Origin: Chondrosia reniformis
Lineage: Eukaryota; Porifera; Demospongiae; Chondrillida; Chondrillidae
DNA: 64,000 nt
Assembly: GCA_947172415.1 (NCBI GenBank)
Contig: OX359197.1
Coordinates: 2,728,001 to 2,792,000, forward strand
Direction: 5' to 3'
The notes under the pieces are model-generated. The model had not been told where the DNA came from. It worked only from the letters and a program-made list of their open reading frames with translations, and made no database searches. Positions 1 to 10,689 of this stretch are shown here, one piece after another. Positions within the stretch are counted from its first letter, which is position 1; every line of letters begins with the position of its first letter. Position numbers and translations under genes: made by a program.

Positions 1-447
1 CAAGATTCACTAAATGTGTACGGAGCGACATATGAGAGGCATTGGTGACGCACTAAAGAAACATAATACATCACCAGATTGTGCAATTGTAACCTTAAAT
101 TTTAAACCTTCGCCAGACGTTGGTCATACACATGTATCATGATATATGTTGCTTTCACAGTTATCTGACAAATTGAAATTTTTTATCAATATAACACATG
201 GTTTGAATATAAATTTCCCATAGGTTTTTTATAATCCTATATGGCCTTTTTTATGCAGATTTGTCCTCCGTTTTCTAACAAAAGGGGGCCTAAATAAAAA
301 ATCTGCTATTTTAAAATCAGTTTTATACCCTAAACTTTATGATAATATACCCATTCTGTTTCTAGGTCCTTTCTTGGAGCCATATGAATTATTTAATTAT
401 ATTATTTATTATTTAGATTACCTTAGTATATTGTAACTTGCACTGTA
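1..447 (-). repeat. Repeat family A, copy 1 (truncated by window edge)
   Basis: The reverse complement of this stretch matches the left half of the repeat at 3166-3990: the terminal motif TACAGTGCAAGTTAC (here inverted, ending near 447), the CCTCCGTTT hairpin region near 260-290 and the AACGTCTGGCGAAG block near 110. It runs off the left edge. No coding function is apparent. Confidence 0.8.
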
Positions 448-600
448 TCTACATAATTTTTAACTATATAGTCATTCCATATAATTGAAAAATATTAAGT
501 AGCTTTAAATTAGAGCTATAGGTGGGCAAAACTATTATATACAAACCTTTACAGTGCTATGGTTGGAAAACACATATTTTGTTGCCATCAGGAAACTTAC

Positions 601-1451
601 AAGCAGTCTTCACTCCTGAAGCTGTGCATTGTTCTTTTTTGTTCTTTTTCTTCATAATTCTTTGCATGCAGAAGTATATATCTTATTCCGGTCATCGCTA
701 ATTTGAAGCCACTGATCCTGTTTGGCCTATTCAGCTTCTCGTTTTCTTTTTTCTTCCTCCTGCATAAAGATTAAATTTGGAAGAATGTATACAGCATGCA
801 AATTATATAAAGAAGCAAAATCACTTTAGCAATGTCAGCTTTCAAAGATGCCTGTTAAGCTTGATTTTGAACTTTCCTTATCATGCCATCATTTTCCTAC
901 ATGGAACATACATTCACTATGTAGGCATGAATGAAGTAATGCATGCAATCACTGTACTATGGACTAATCACTTTCACAGTCACTAGAAGTAGTAATTGGA
1001 AAATCCCACAAATTCCCGGATCCTCGTTCACTAGGAGCCTGTATATACATGGCATAGTAGGAAGATGTGCTATAATCTTTGATGTTATAACTGGTGATTT
1101 ATTATGAAATACATGGAAAGTAAATAATAAACTTACTCGTGCCTTTGTATAAGGTTGCGAGACTCTTGAAGTAACAGCTGTGTTTCCAAGTGACTAGACT
1201 TACTAGAGCAGGGTGTCTTGCTTTTCGAATCTGCATCTCCTATCTGTAGCAACCTTTCCCGGTTTAGCTGCTTTTTTCTGCCTGTGGGCCTCAGTTGCTA
1301 CACATTCATCATTAGGGTCGAAACAGTGACTTCTCTTCTGGCCCAATAAAGCACATGCTGTGAACAGACTGGCCAGCACCCTAGCATTTGCCTCTGATGG
1401 CTTACCAAGGGACTTGCAGATTCTCTTGGTCTTTTTGCCAGACCTTTTGAC
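601..1451 (-). CDS. Partial multi-exon gene, unknown coiled-coil-like product
   Basis: Three minus-strand exons are proposed: 1451-1406, 1281-1137 and 759-601. Each ends in a strong donor (GTAAGC, GTAAGT, GTAAGT), and the frames join without a stop: codon G|GC across the first intron and GA|G across the second. The translation is Lys/Glu/Gln/Leu-rich (segments SGKKTKRICKS, LNRERLLQIG, LETQLLLQESRNLIQRHE), typical of a basic coiled coil. The gene continues to the left of 601, where donor GTAAGT follows a split codon. It lies downstream of the hinderin-like gene on the same strand. It could be a separate gene or, less likely, a 3' extension of that gene. I do not recognise the family. The acceptor at 1451 is weak. 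Confidence 0.4.
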
Positions 1452-1817
1452 CTTTATGTAATGTTATTGCAATGAACATATTTCATCTATGCCCTATAAG
1501 TATACATTGGGATGTGCACAGTCATGTGGTTTTGACCCCCATGTAAAGATACATTTCTTTGTCTTTTTTTATATTTAGTTTTATAGGCAAGTGGCAGTAG
1601 ATTTAGTTGTAGCAAGTATAATGTTAAAGTACTTATTTCACCTACTTCATCTTCTTGAAGCTACCAGTAATATACATTTCTCACCTTCTCATAAAGAAGG
1701 TCTGCAAAGATGGATTTAACAGCAGAAAGGAGATTGTTATTCTCTTCTTACTTGATATCATCAGAAGAGGCAAACAACACAGGTCTTGTTCTACCATTGA
1801 ATTTGCACAAGACTTAC

Positions 1818-1849
1818 CACATATTAGCATTGGGGCTTTCCTCGTCCAT
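1818..1849 (-). CDS. Possible first coding exon (MDEESPNANM)
   Basis: An ATG at 1849 is followed by ten codons and a strong GTAAGT donor at 1817. It is on the same strand as, and upstream of, the exons at 601-1451, so it could be their start exon. No phase-compatible connecting exon was found: its phase-2 end needs a nucleotide other than A next, and the nearby acceptors mostly give TGA. Confidence 0.2.
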
Positions 1850-2246
1850 TCTTGACAAAAACACGCAGTAGATTACCACTGCACATGCGTACAAAAGCAG
1901 CTAGCTGTCATATTACTGCTGCAACTTAATCAACCGTTAACCTTTTACACATTTTTAATCGTTGGAAGGTACGTCTTTAATTGTTCGAAAGCACGTATGT
2001 AACGTTTGAATGTATGTCTGAGTTTTGAAACGTACTTCGGAATTTTGTTACATTTGGCTTGCCATACCGGATGTCCTCGAACCCCTTGTGTGATACTTGT
2101 TTTTAGGGTAACTTAATTTTAATCAGCACAGTAAGTCTCTTGAATGTTCAAGTGCATATAATGGGCCAATAAAAAAAAACGCGTTAGCATTGTCCACAAT
2201 GTAGTGACTCTGAGCTTCATCGTGGAATTTTTATTTATCTCTGTAG

Positions 2247-2350
2247 GTGAGCTGGTAGAAGCTATTCATGGTGATATAGCTATTGCAAAGGAGAAGTTGA
2301 AGGTTGACAGTGTAGTCAAGTACAAATTGAACTCATTCTTTCACAGCTAG
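2247..2350 (+). CDS. Possible terminal exon, plus strand
   Basis: A pyrimidine-rich tract ending in TAG precedes 2247. One frame is then open for 34 codons to a TAG at 2348-2350. The peptide (ELVEAIHGDIAIAKEKLKVD... ending NSFFHS) has balanced, protein-like composition. No upstream partner exon was identified on the plus strand, so this is an exon candidate only. Confidence 0.25.
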
Positions 2351-2439
2351 ATATTTATACATATGTAATTTTTAGGGAAACATTGATAAGTTTTATGAGT
2401 AATTTAATTTTGTTTTGTAACTGAGAGGAAATCTTAAGA

Positions 2440-2492
2440 AGTATGTACGTATGTACGTATGTATGTGTATGTACGGATGTATGTATGTACAG
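2440..2492. repeat. GTAT/GTAC microsatellite
   Basis: Irregular run of GTATGTAC-type tetranucleotides. No other content. Confidence 0.8.
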
Positions 2493-2737
2493 AACAAGTT
2501 TTTTAGATAGGTCATCTTGGAAGTTGAACTCTAGCAAACTTCTGCTCCAGGTTTGACTGTCCAAAAAAGCTTACCATAGTCAACAGTATGCAACATTCTG
2601 CAGTTGTTTATATATTCACTTCAAGAGCTTGTAGTAAATTTGTTCTCTTCTTTCTGAGAGGAAGACAACACACATTACTTATATGAAAAAGGAGTTGACT
2701 TTGGAGTAAGGATTCCTTCCAACTGCATTGAACTTAC

Positions 2738-2862
2738 CTTTTGAAAGGATCATCTTTCGACTTTTAGAGCACCTAAAGATGCAGTTTTCTTGTTTCTTCT
2801 TGCTGTAAGATGTTTCAACCCTGAGAGTTGATTTTGTATACAGATTTCTTCCTTTTTTAGTA
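2738..2862 (-). CDS. Possible internal exon, minus strand
   Basis: A pyrimidine-rich acceptor (CTCAACACAG) and a consensus donor (AAAAG|GTAAGT) bracket 125 bases. One frame is fully open and Lys/Ser/Arg-rich (TKKGRNLYTKSTLRVETS...). A second frame is open for most of the length. It could belong to the unknown gene at 601-1451 or be a chance exon. Confidence 0.25.
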
Positions 2863-3165
2863 CTGTGTTGAGGTAGAATTAACAGGATAAAAGCCTTTCC
2901 CACAGTAGTTAAGACAAAAAAATAAATAATACAGGAAGAAGCTCCATACTATTAAACAATTATACTGTCTATTAAGGTAGTACGAAGTTGTCATACATGC
3001 CTGAGGGATGATCCTCTAGCTGCTTTCATGCAGTCAGGCATTGTTGCAATATAGCATTAAGCATATTAATTCGGAATATACATACGTACATACGTATGTA
3101 AAGCAATGCAAAATGCTTTTTAAATTAGCATATAAACATGTTACTGCATTGATCCATTCTATATA

Positions 3166-4581
3166 TACAGTGCAAGTTACAATATACTAACTTAAAGGTA
3201 ATCTAAATAATGTAATTAAATAATTCATATGGCTCCAAGAAAGGACCTAGAAACAAAATGGGCATATCATCATAAAGTTTAGGGTATAAAACTCATTTTA
3301 AATTAAGGGATTTCTTATTTAGGCCTCCGTTTGTTATAAAACGGAGGACAAAGTCTGCATATAAAAGGCCATAGGACTATAGAAAACCTATGGGAAATTT
3401 ATATGCAAACCAAGTGTTATATTAATAAAAACTTTCAATTTGTCAGATAACTGTGAAATCAACATATATCATGGTACATGTGTATAAGAAACGTCTGGCG
3501 AAGTTTTGCTTAATTAAATGAGCAAAATAATCAAGATAAAATGAAGAATTCAGAGTTACGATTGCGTAAGCTGGTGATGTTTTATGATGTCCTTCTACTG
3601 CGTCACCAACACCTTCGTATGTCGCTTCGACACACATTTTGTGATCTTGTGACGTTGCGAAAACGTCACCGCCTCGTTGCTAAAGAAGATCATTCTTTCG
3701 AGAACGGCTATGACAAGTCGACGCTCTCCTACGAGGAGCTACCGAATAAGCGAGTTGTAGCGAAGGTTACATAAAGCGTATTTGTATACGTTCCCGTTAA
3801 GTTTGAGGCAGAATTGTCCCTATATTGATGCAAAAGAAATTCGTTTAGTCGATCGTATTAAAACTTTGGTAATTTAAACTCTGTCTTCTCTTATGTTTTT
3901 TGTTCATATTTTTACTTGCAATTGTCCATGTGTAGGAATAATGAGTGTTATATATTATGCATGTTTAAATACAATCAAGTACTACACAGTGCAAGTTACA
4001 AATTTATGCACGGATGCAAGTGACTCCCAAGATAATCACACTGAGGTATATAATATAATACGGATGCAAATGACTCCCATGCAAAATAATCACAATCAGG
4101 TATATTAAACGCTACAAGACTTTAGCCACACTGAAATTCTCAACTGCTGCACACAGAGTAGTAGTCTCTACAGATCATATAAGATTAAACACATGGCCTT
4201 CCAATTACCTTTTCACACCTTAGTATAGACTGAAGATGATGCATCTGCATGCCATTATCAGCAAAAATTCCAATCTCATGCATGGGGTCTCAGCCAATAA
4301 TCACCGCAGATTTGACTTGCCTTGAGTGTGAACTAGGAGTACCGTTGGTTGCTTGCATGCATTCACAACAACAAGGTTAGAGACGATTTGGTATATATAT
4401 ATATATAACGGAGACCTAAATCAAAAATCCCTTAATTTAAAATGAGTTTTATACCCTAAACTTTATGATGATATGCCCATTTTGTTTCTAGGTCCTTTCT
4501 TGGAGCCATATGAATTATTTAATTATTTATTTATTTATTTATATTATATTAGATTACCTTAGTATATTGTAACTTGCACTG

Positions 4582-4583
<2 letters not shown>
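3166..4583 (+). mobile_element. Repeat A/B element with long terminal inverted repeats
   Basis: The left end TACAGTGCAAGTTACAATATAC (in two overlapping readings TACAGTGCAAGTTAC and AAGTTACAATATAC) recurs inverted at the right end near 4560-4583. The inversion extends about 170 bp, to the CCTCCGTTT hairpin on the left and the ACGGAGACC block on the right. The middle contains an 'A' module (to about 3985) and a single 'B' module (about 3990-4395). Members recur at 1-447, 12110-13853, 23096-23690, 27106-28938, 54090-54840 and 58300-59125. A 77-codon ORF (3541-3774) has a 78-codon counterpart at 27494-27730 but is frameshifted in the 12.6-kb copy, so I do not call it a gene. Non-autonomous DNA transposon or foldback is inferred. 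Confidence 0.75.

Positions 4584-4620
<37 letters not shown>
4584..4620. repeat. TA dinucleotide repeat
   Basis: Run of TA repeats directly at the right end of the A/B element, consistent with insertion into a TA-rich site or later expansion. Confidence 0.85.
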
Positions 4621-4623
<3 letters not shown>

Positions 4624-5580
4624 GCATAAACACTGCATGCACGCAGCTACTGCTCCCTGATCGTATACACATATTACAAAATGGCCTCCCATCTAGATAG
4701 ATCAGTTCAACTGCAAATATATCTATGCATGGTTTTTCAGGGTGGCAACAACTATAGTTGGGCCAGCCAATTTAATTTGTTTCTGCAATTAGTTATCTTT
4801 AATGTTACAGTCCTAAAATCATACTGATGTACTTCACACCATTTGTATCCTTTGCTATCTTACATAGGGTGACACTTTCTCTATTTGTCTCTACTCTAAA
4901 ATTAATTATATTTGGAAATGTAAGTCAATGTTAGGATTTTGACAATTTTAGGTATCAAAAAATGTGCTTGCCCAATATGTAAGATGCTACTATATACTGT
5001 CATATGTGCATATGTATTTATGTTTTAAAGAAAAAATAGTTCTTCTATTAGTGTTTCTTCATCTTGAGTGTTTTCTTTTGAAGTACCTTTCACATCTCTC
5101 TGTACAAAAGAAAGTATACGTAGGTACTATGTATATCGTGCTGACATTAATATTACAATGCACAAAGTAGTCTAGTACATATAAATCAAATTCGATGATG
5201 AATGTTGCTACACTTTTGGAAGTAATACAGTGTTGGCACAATATTTAGGCCACTCCATGTAGTAGTGGAGTTTCTAATCCTACACAAGTATGTTTTTAAT
5301 CTATGTTAACACAACATGAAAAAATACTTAATTTTAGGATTGTCCGTATGGTTTACTCTAATAAGTGTATACAAGAGACCCATTGTGTAGAGGACCAATT
5401 CAGAAACAATGTATATCATATAGCAAACAGTCACCCATATGTAGAAATATTCTGTGTGTCGCCCAGCCATGCCAACAAGCCAAGTCATTAATAGTGCAAT
5501 ATTAATTGTATACACATTATTGGTATAACTGTCTATTATTCACAATGAATTTTAAGGCATATAATAATACGTAAATTTAC
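4621..5580. other. Intergenic, no gene seen
   Basis: AT-rich sequence with only short, compositionally poor ORFs. I see no splice-consistent exon, tRNA or repeat end here. Confidence 0.5.
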
Positions 5581-5623
5581 AGAAAGTCCTAGGCCAGAAA
5601 CTCAACTGCCACTTAGGGTGAAC

Positions 5624-5756
5624 TTATCTACAGCTTCTTACTAAGCTTTGATGCTTTTGGGGTCCAAATACTTCATGAGGAACTGTCATACTGGAGATGG
5701 CATGAATTGAGGAACTATTTAAAGCTGTGATTAAATCACTACTATCAGAGGGAACA
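5624..5756 (-). CDS. Terminal exon of hinderin-like gene
   Basis: Acceptor TTATTATAG precedes 5756. The phase-2 end of the upstream exon (GAG AG|) joins to T to give Ser, and the frame is then open for 44 codons to TAA at 5624-5626. The sequence is Ser/His-rich (VPSDSSDLITALNSSS...) and ends VRSCR. The phase agreement and in-frame stop support a genuine 3' exon. Confidence 0.6.
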
Positions 5757-5975
5757 CTATAATAATAAGAATTAATACACAAGAAAAAGCTTACTGTTAT
5801 ACATACATGAATGATCCTAAATGCTATTTTCCTACTATGTATTTATATGCGGCAAGTAGGGTTCTTGACTGCTTACATGAGAAACATAAATAAGTTACTT
5901 GTAATACAAGAAAATATTGCAATTTTAATTTTGACAGATACAAAGCATGTAGACACGTATATTCTAGCTCTGTAC

Positions 5976-7075
5976 CTCTCAGTGTCAGAGGTATCTTCAG
6001 GTTCCCCTTCTTTATGATGAGGACCTTTCTGGGTAGTGTTGAGAATATTACTGGTATGCTTCAGTGCTATGGCCTTCAGCGCATCATGGTCACCATTATG
6101 TGTGGCATCAGCCCTATTGGAATGAGACCTAAGACTATCTTCATTGGGTGAATGCAAGGGCATCAAAACCGTTACAGGTTTCTCTGGCTGTCTTTCCTGT
6201 GATTCAGTAGATGAGACCTGTTTGCTTGAATGTTTAGCAACCTTCCTCACTGGAGTCACCTTGAAGGTAGAAGCCATATACGGGACACCACCAAACATTG
6301 CCTCTATGCCTTGAGCCTGACTGGAGTATGGTAGTCCCTGATGGTAAACTGGACTAGTTGCAACATCTCTACCTACCACCCTGGCTTGCGGTGGTATAAA
6401 GGGCTGGTGAACAAAAGCATGATCGCCATCTCTGCTACTTGAATGATATGAGTATGACTGTGGTGAGGTTATGTCAGTCTGTGTAGCTACTGTAGACACT
6501 GTTTGGGTTGAAGTATCAGTTGTTAGAAAGGTGAAGGATGTGGGTGGTTCCAAGCCTCTTTTCTCATACCCTGCATTTAGCGTGCTACTAGAACTTAATA
6601 GAATATCCTCATTACTTGACATTGTTACAGTCCCCTGACTTGACACATTTAAGTGTGGTTCACTGGTAGGACAATTTGGTCCTGGATGAGTCCCTCCACA
6701 ACCTTCTAATGGTGCATATAACTGACTACTAGATTTTACAACAGGACTACTGCTTCTCGGAGATGATCTTGTATTACGAAAAGATGTAAAAACACTGTTT
6801 GCAACTGAAGGCTGGGAATAGAGTTCAAATTTTGCAGAAGGTCTGCTAGTGTATATTGCAGACTTAGGTTTCTGACATGGTGAATCTCTTGTTGCATTGC
6901 AAGTAATTTGTACTGGGTTCTCCTTTTTTCTGAGTCCTATTCTTAAAGGTATTGGTTGAGCAGGACAACCCATTTCAGGAGCAACTGTCATTGGAACACT
7001 TTGCAATGGGCTACGCCCACATGCATTGTGTTCATTATCAGAACTAAGTTGAATGGATTGCATATGAGTGCTATT
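5976..7075 (-). CDS. Large exon of a hinderin-like (KIAA1328-like) protein
   Basis: This 1100-bp exon runs from acceptor CACATTCAG (first base 7075) to donor ACTGAGAG|GTACAG (last base 5976) and encodes about 366 residues of low-complexity Ser/Thr/Pro/Gln sequence. It includes repeated STQT/ATQT motifs, which resemble dynein light chain (LC8) binding sites, and RSSPRSSSP-type basophilic or proline-directed phospho-site clusters. No folded domain is visible. It sits between a coiled-coil exon (7379-7551, via a 36-nt micro-exon at 7150-7185) and the terminal exon. Assignment to hinderin rests on the upstream exon, not on this one. An unrelated centrosomal or cytoskeletal scaffold is the main alternative. 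Confidence 0.6.
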
Positions 7076-7149
7076 CTGAATGTGGTCCAAATGTAGTCAT
7101 GTTGTTAAGGAAACACCTCTACATGGACTTGAAATCACTCCTTACTTAC

Positions 7150-7185
7150 AATAGGTAGAGATTCTGCAAATCTAAAGTTCATATC
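7150..7185 (-). CDS. Candidate 36-nt micro-exon
   Basis: Acceptor GGAATAG and perfect donor GTAAGTAAG bound 12 codons (DMNFRFAESLPI) in phase 0 on both sides, matching the phase-0 end of 7379-7551 and the phase-0 start of 7075. The acceptor lacks a clear pyrimidine tract. Confidence 0.45.
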
Positions 7186-7378
7186 CTATTCCAGCTAGTA
7201 GCTGACTATCGTAGTTCTTTATGCAATGTCTATACATCAACAGTACTGATCTAACACATTATTGTATATGCTTTGGAATATTGCATGCATACAAACAAGT
7301 TAAGTTGACAGTGAGAGTATGAGATGGCTTCAAAGCATATAAACACAAACAAAGGATATAAGATCTCTCTTTTAATAC

Positions 7379-7551
7379 TCTCTGGTGCTCTTGCTGCAAG
7401 AAAAGCAAAGTTTCCTCATACTTGCACCTTTCCTTGATTAATTTAGTGTGCAGTTGATCCTTCTCCATTCCCATTTGTGCAAGTTTTTCTACCAGTTGTT
7501 TTACTCGCATCCTATCCTCAGTGCAAAGATCCTTCAAAGAAGCTCTTCTCT
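7379..7551 (-). CDS. Coiled-coil exon, hinderin-like
   Basis: The exon encodes about 57 residues with a heptad-like pattern, including the segments RRASLKDLCTEDRMRVKQLV and KLIKERCKYEETLLFLQQEH. The LKDLC-x-ED-x-R start followed by a charged helix resembles, from memory, the conserved N-terminal block of vertebrate hinderin (KIAA1328), a cohesin-interacting coiled-coil protein. The acceptor is AAATAG at 7552. The weak donor AGA|GTATTA gives phase 0, matching the micro-exon. Read-through past the donor reaches a stop at 7259. The family call is tentative. Confidence 0.55.
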
Positions 7552-7779
7552 CTATTTATAAAGTAAGAGTAATGATATAGCATACAGAAACATATACACA
7601 TGAGTGCAAAGGACAATGTTAGAAGCACATTAGTACAATTGGCAAAGAATACTGTTCTCTATTTTAATAGGACTTTGATCTCTCAGTCAAGATAAGCCTT
7701 GGTCACTTCACTGGTCTGGTGCAACAAATTTCAATGATTATTGACTTATCATTATCAGAGAGAACGGTAGTACTCTCTA

Positions 7780-8342
7780 AGTAGGGATGGCCCGAAAAAA
7801 AAATGGATGCCGTATTCAATGTATTACGGGTTAACACCTTATAAGTAGGCAGCGAATGCGTTTTTACCTCTTTTAAACTCATAATGTGTCTTTTTTGTAC
7901 GATTTCAATTGAGGGAAGCGGTTTTCAAGAGCGCATAAAGGCTCCAAGTTTGTAAAACGGTTTCAGGCCTACTTCCGGTTTTCCTCATTTTCTTCTTATA
8001 ATTCTTCCTTTTATTTCACGCTAGTGCATAAACGCGCTGCATTTTAGGGGCATATCGTCTAAAAGCTTTAGCAACTAGGGAATAGGCAACCTTTTGTCTT
8101 CAAACGATTTGTGCAAAGACGGTTTTCTGTGGCGCGTAAGCAAATTGGAACCTTTTTGTCGCCATTTTCTAATTAGGATTTCTTAGTCATCTCCTGATTG
8201 CCTTCGACTACGACGTTATATTTCGAGTTTTCGCCAAAAAAATTACAAAACTAATTTTAATAAGTATATAACATTACAAAAAAGAAGGAATACAAGTAAA
8301 TAAAAACATTTAAAAAATGAAATGAGAAGTAGGGATGGCAGT
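7780..8342 (-). mobile_element. MITE with AGTAGGGATGGC ends, copy 1
   Basis: Bounded by AGTAGGGATGGC-type sequence at about 7783 and again at 8332. Its reverse complement matches 17640-18295 (shared AAAAACATTTAAAAAATGAA block, TCTAATTAGGATTTCT block and terminal ACTTCTCATTTCA-type end). No transposase coding. It lies in an intron of the hinderin-like gene. Confidence 0.65.
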
Positions 8343-8362
8343 TCCTGCAACAGTACCTATCA

Positions 8363-8606
8363 CGTCTAGAAAAAGTAACAAAACAAGAAAGTGATCATAT
8401 GGTAAGGCTAACATTGCAGAAGTGGCATACTGAAACTTAACTATACACATCACTTCTATGTTTGGGCGCATCGATCCCTACTTCTAGTATATCCATGATG
8501 CGCCCAAACATAGAAGTGATGTGTATAGTTAAGTTTCAGTATGCCACTTCTGCAATGTTAGCCTTAACATATGATCACTTTCTTGTTTCGTTACTTTTTC
8601 TAGACG
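8363..8606. repeat. Near-perfect palindrome, ~110-bp arms
   Basis: The left arm CGTCTAGAAAAAGTAAC... to GGGCGCATC repeats inverted as GATGCGCCC... to GTTACTTTTTCTAGACG, with a ~25-bp loop that contains the MITE end CCCTACTTC. A half copy recurs near 17525-17625. It could extrude a cruciform. Confidence 0.85.
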
Positions 8607-8747
8607 GTTAATGCATCTTTACTATTACAATTGCACTCTTGGGACATTTATGATGAAATGCACTATATGATTATCATATGATTCAGTGTGACGCATGCTA
8701 ATTGTGGTTTCACTTTAAATGTATAAACATCACGGCAAACCAATCAC

Positions 8748-8918
8748 CTGACACATGGTTGTGCATTGATTGTAGGTACGTAGTTTCTTCTGTCTGTAAT
8801 GAGTTTATACATCTGAATATATTCATCTCATTGTAGCCATGTTTTAGCATACTGGGCTGCTTTAATACGTCTTGCTGCTGCTTTCGTTCTTGTTTAACTA
8901 ATTTTTTGTGTTTCTTCT
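8748..8918 (-). CDS. Upstream exon of the hinderin-like gene
   Basis: A strong acceptor (pyrimidine-rich, ending CATTTCAG) and donor GTCAG|GTGATT bound 57 codons of Lys/Gln-rich helical sequence (KKHKKLVKQERKQQQDVLKQ...). It ends in phase 1 and the next exon (7551) begins with two bases completing that codon (G|AG = Glu), so the frame is continuous. The intron between them holds MITE and palindrome insertions (7780-8606). More 5' exons should exist beyond 8918 but were not found. Confidence 0.5.
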
Positions 8919-8980
8919 CTGAAATGGCAGTGAATGTGCAAGGTGCAATAACACCTCTAGGCAGGAGCGACTCCCAGGTA

Positions 8981-9160
8981 GTCATTTCATCCAGAGGGAT
9001 TCATTTATGCCTAAATGTATGTGAGTGGGGATTCATTCATACCTAGGCAATAGTGACTTGGGAGTCATTCACACCTAGACTCCCAAGTCACTATTGCCTA
9101 GGTATGAATGAATCACTCACATACACTTAGGCATGAATCAATCCCTTTGGATGAAATGAC
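8981..9160. repeat. Palindrome, ~85-bp arms
   Basis: GTCATTTCATCCAGAGGGAT and the following bases up to GACTTGGGAGTC recur inverted after a ~10-bp loop, ending GATGAAATGAC, with a few mismatches. Non-coding foldback within the putative intron upstream of 8918. Confidence 0.85.
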
Positions 9161-9164
9161 AAGT

Positions 9165-10050
9165 GTATCACTTGACTATTACACTCATTCAACATTGATT
9201 AAAGACTTTTTTCATGTTCCTTTGCATTAATTCACTGTTACACTCATTCACTATGAATTGAAGACTTATTATATGTTGCATTTTTCAGCTCATCCTAATG
9301 ATCACTATCTAACCATCTAACCAATAGTGATAAACAGGCGAGAAACTGATTGACCAGCTGGCGTGGAGGTCACTGGCACATGATGCGCTGTAGCAGGTCC
9401 GCCCACCTTGGGCAGGCGTTCCTGCCAGTTAATTAATAAATTCTTCTTATAATAATATTACCCACAAACCAGTAATTACATTACAGGGGAATGAATGAAC
9501 CTCACCTAATGTATCATACATTATCTAACACAATCTAACACACCATTTTCAACATTAATGATAGTCATGATAGAAAGTGCATGAAGGCAAGTGATGTGCT
9601 CTATGAATGTTACTAGCTTCATCCACTGGCCATGCCTTATTATGTAATTTTTCCAGTGTGATATATATATATCAGTCACCCAAACATCCCCAAGGCCCAT
9701 ACATAGGGAGGCTCATGGATCAAGGATCAAGGATCTGTGGTACATAAAATTCAGAACCTAATCATTCTTGTTGAAGAGCAGACGTTATTTGCTGTTTCAT
9801 CACTTTGCTCTAGTGTACATATAGCTATGGTATATATGACCATTACACATCTACAGTTTTGGTTTAAACTGTCTTTCATTTTGTTATGGTATCATTGGGT
9901 GGCTGTGAAAATGCAGCGCCAGCTTCCGTCAGATCCAGGTATATAAATGTTTTTCTCTGAGAGAACAAGTGCACCCATGGTCATGATGATGAACCTTGCT
10001 CACTGGAAAGCACTCGAGTCCTTTCGGTTTATCTCTGTCCTTGTCACCCT
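9165..10050. other. Intergenic or intronic, no gene seen
   Basis: Short AT run near 9660-9670 and short ORFs only. A repeated CAAGGATC occurs near 9720. No supported feature. Confidence 0.4.
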
Positions 10051-10053
10051 ACA

Positions 10054-10680
10054 GTGCTCACTTTTGTATTTGAAAGAGAGAATCAGGATATTGTTTCGGG
10101 ATTTGTGCTGATTGAGCAATGTACAACAGGTTTGCTGACCCTAAGAGCAAATGTTGATGATATTTCACAGTGTGTCTTTCAACACAGTTGCAGAATAATA
10201 AAAAAATCAGAAATTCCATGTGTGAGTCAGCAACAGAGACATCGTCAAATCCAGAATCTAACTAAGTTAACTAATACTATAAGCACACAGTTACAATTCC
10301 TTTATTTATCACCTCACCAGTGATCTGTCTTCTAGGTTTGATGGGTTTATTATAGGGGAAGATTGCACCAGTCTCCTCTGTGAAGAACATTGAGCAAGCT
10401 GTAGCTTTCTATGGAAGTGATTTGCTTAATGCAGGTATCATAGATGAAGAATTCCATGTTTGGAAGGCCAGGTGGCTCTCAATTCTCCCACGAGACAGAC
10501 CACAAACATTTAGTGAATGTTTAAAGAACTGTACTTCACACAGCTTGCCAAACATCTTCACATAGCTGAAGCTGTTTGCTACTACCCCCATAACCTCATG
10601 TTCCTGTGAGCAATTAATATCTGCCCTGAGACGACTTAATATTAATTTGCACTGCACACAGGCTAAAGACACTAGGACTC
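10054..10680 (+). pseudogene. hAT-type (ZMYM1-like) transposase C-terminal fragment, dead
   Basis: The pieces read, in order: an alpha-helical tract near 10160-10320; then VKNIEQAVAFYGSDLL and FHVWKARW (10370-10475), then PQTFSECLKNC and LPNIF, and after a TAG at 10563 the same frame continues LKLFATTPITSCSCEQLISA and LRRLN. This is the order of the C-terminal hAT dimerisation region found in zinc-finger MYM-type 1-like and other hAT transposases (PQTL..CL..C, NI..LL...TLP.TSC.CE). Stops near 10321 and 10563 plus a frame change show it is inactive. No N-terminal BED/TTF finger or full DDE core is present, and no ends were identified. Confidence 0.7.
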
Positions 10681-10689
10681 ATTTATGCA

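Noticed and set aside
3541-3774. 77-codon ORF shared by two A copies
   Set aside because: Similarity is explained by repeat identity; the 12.6-kb copy is frameshifted and no protein motif is visible.
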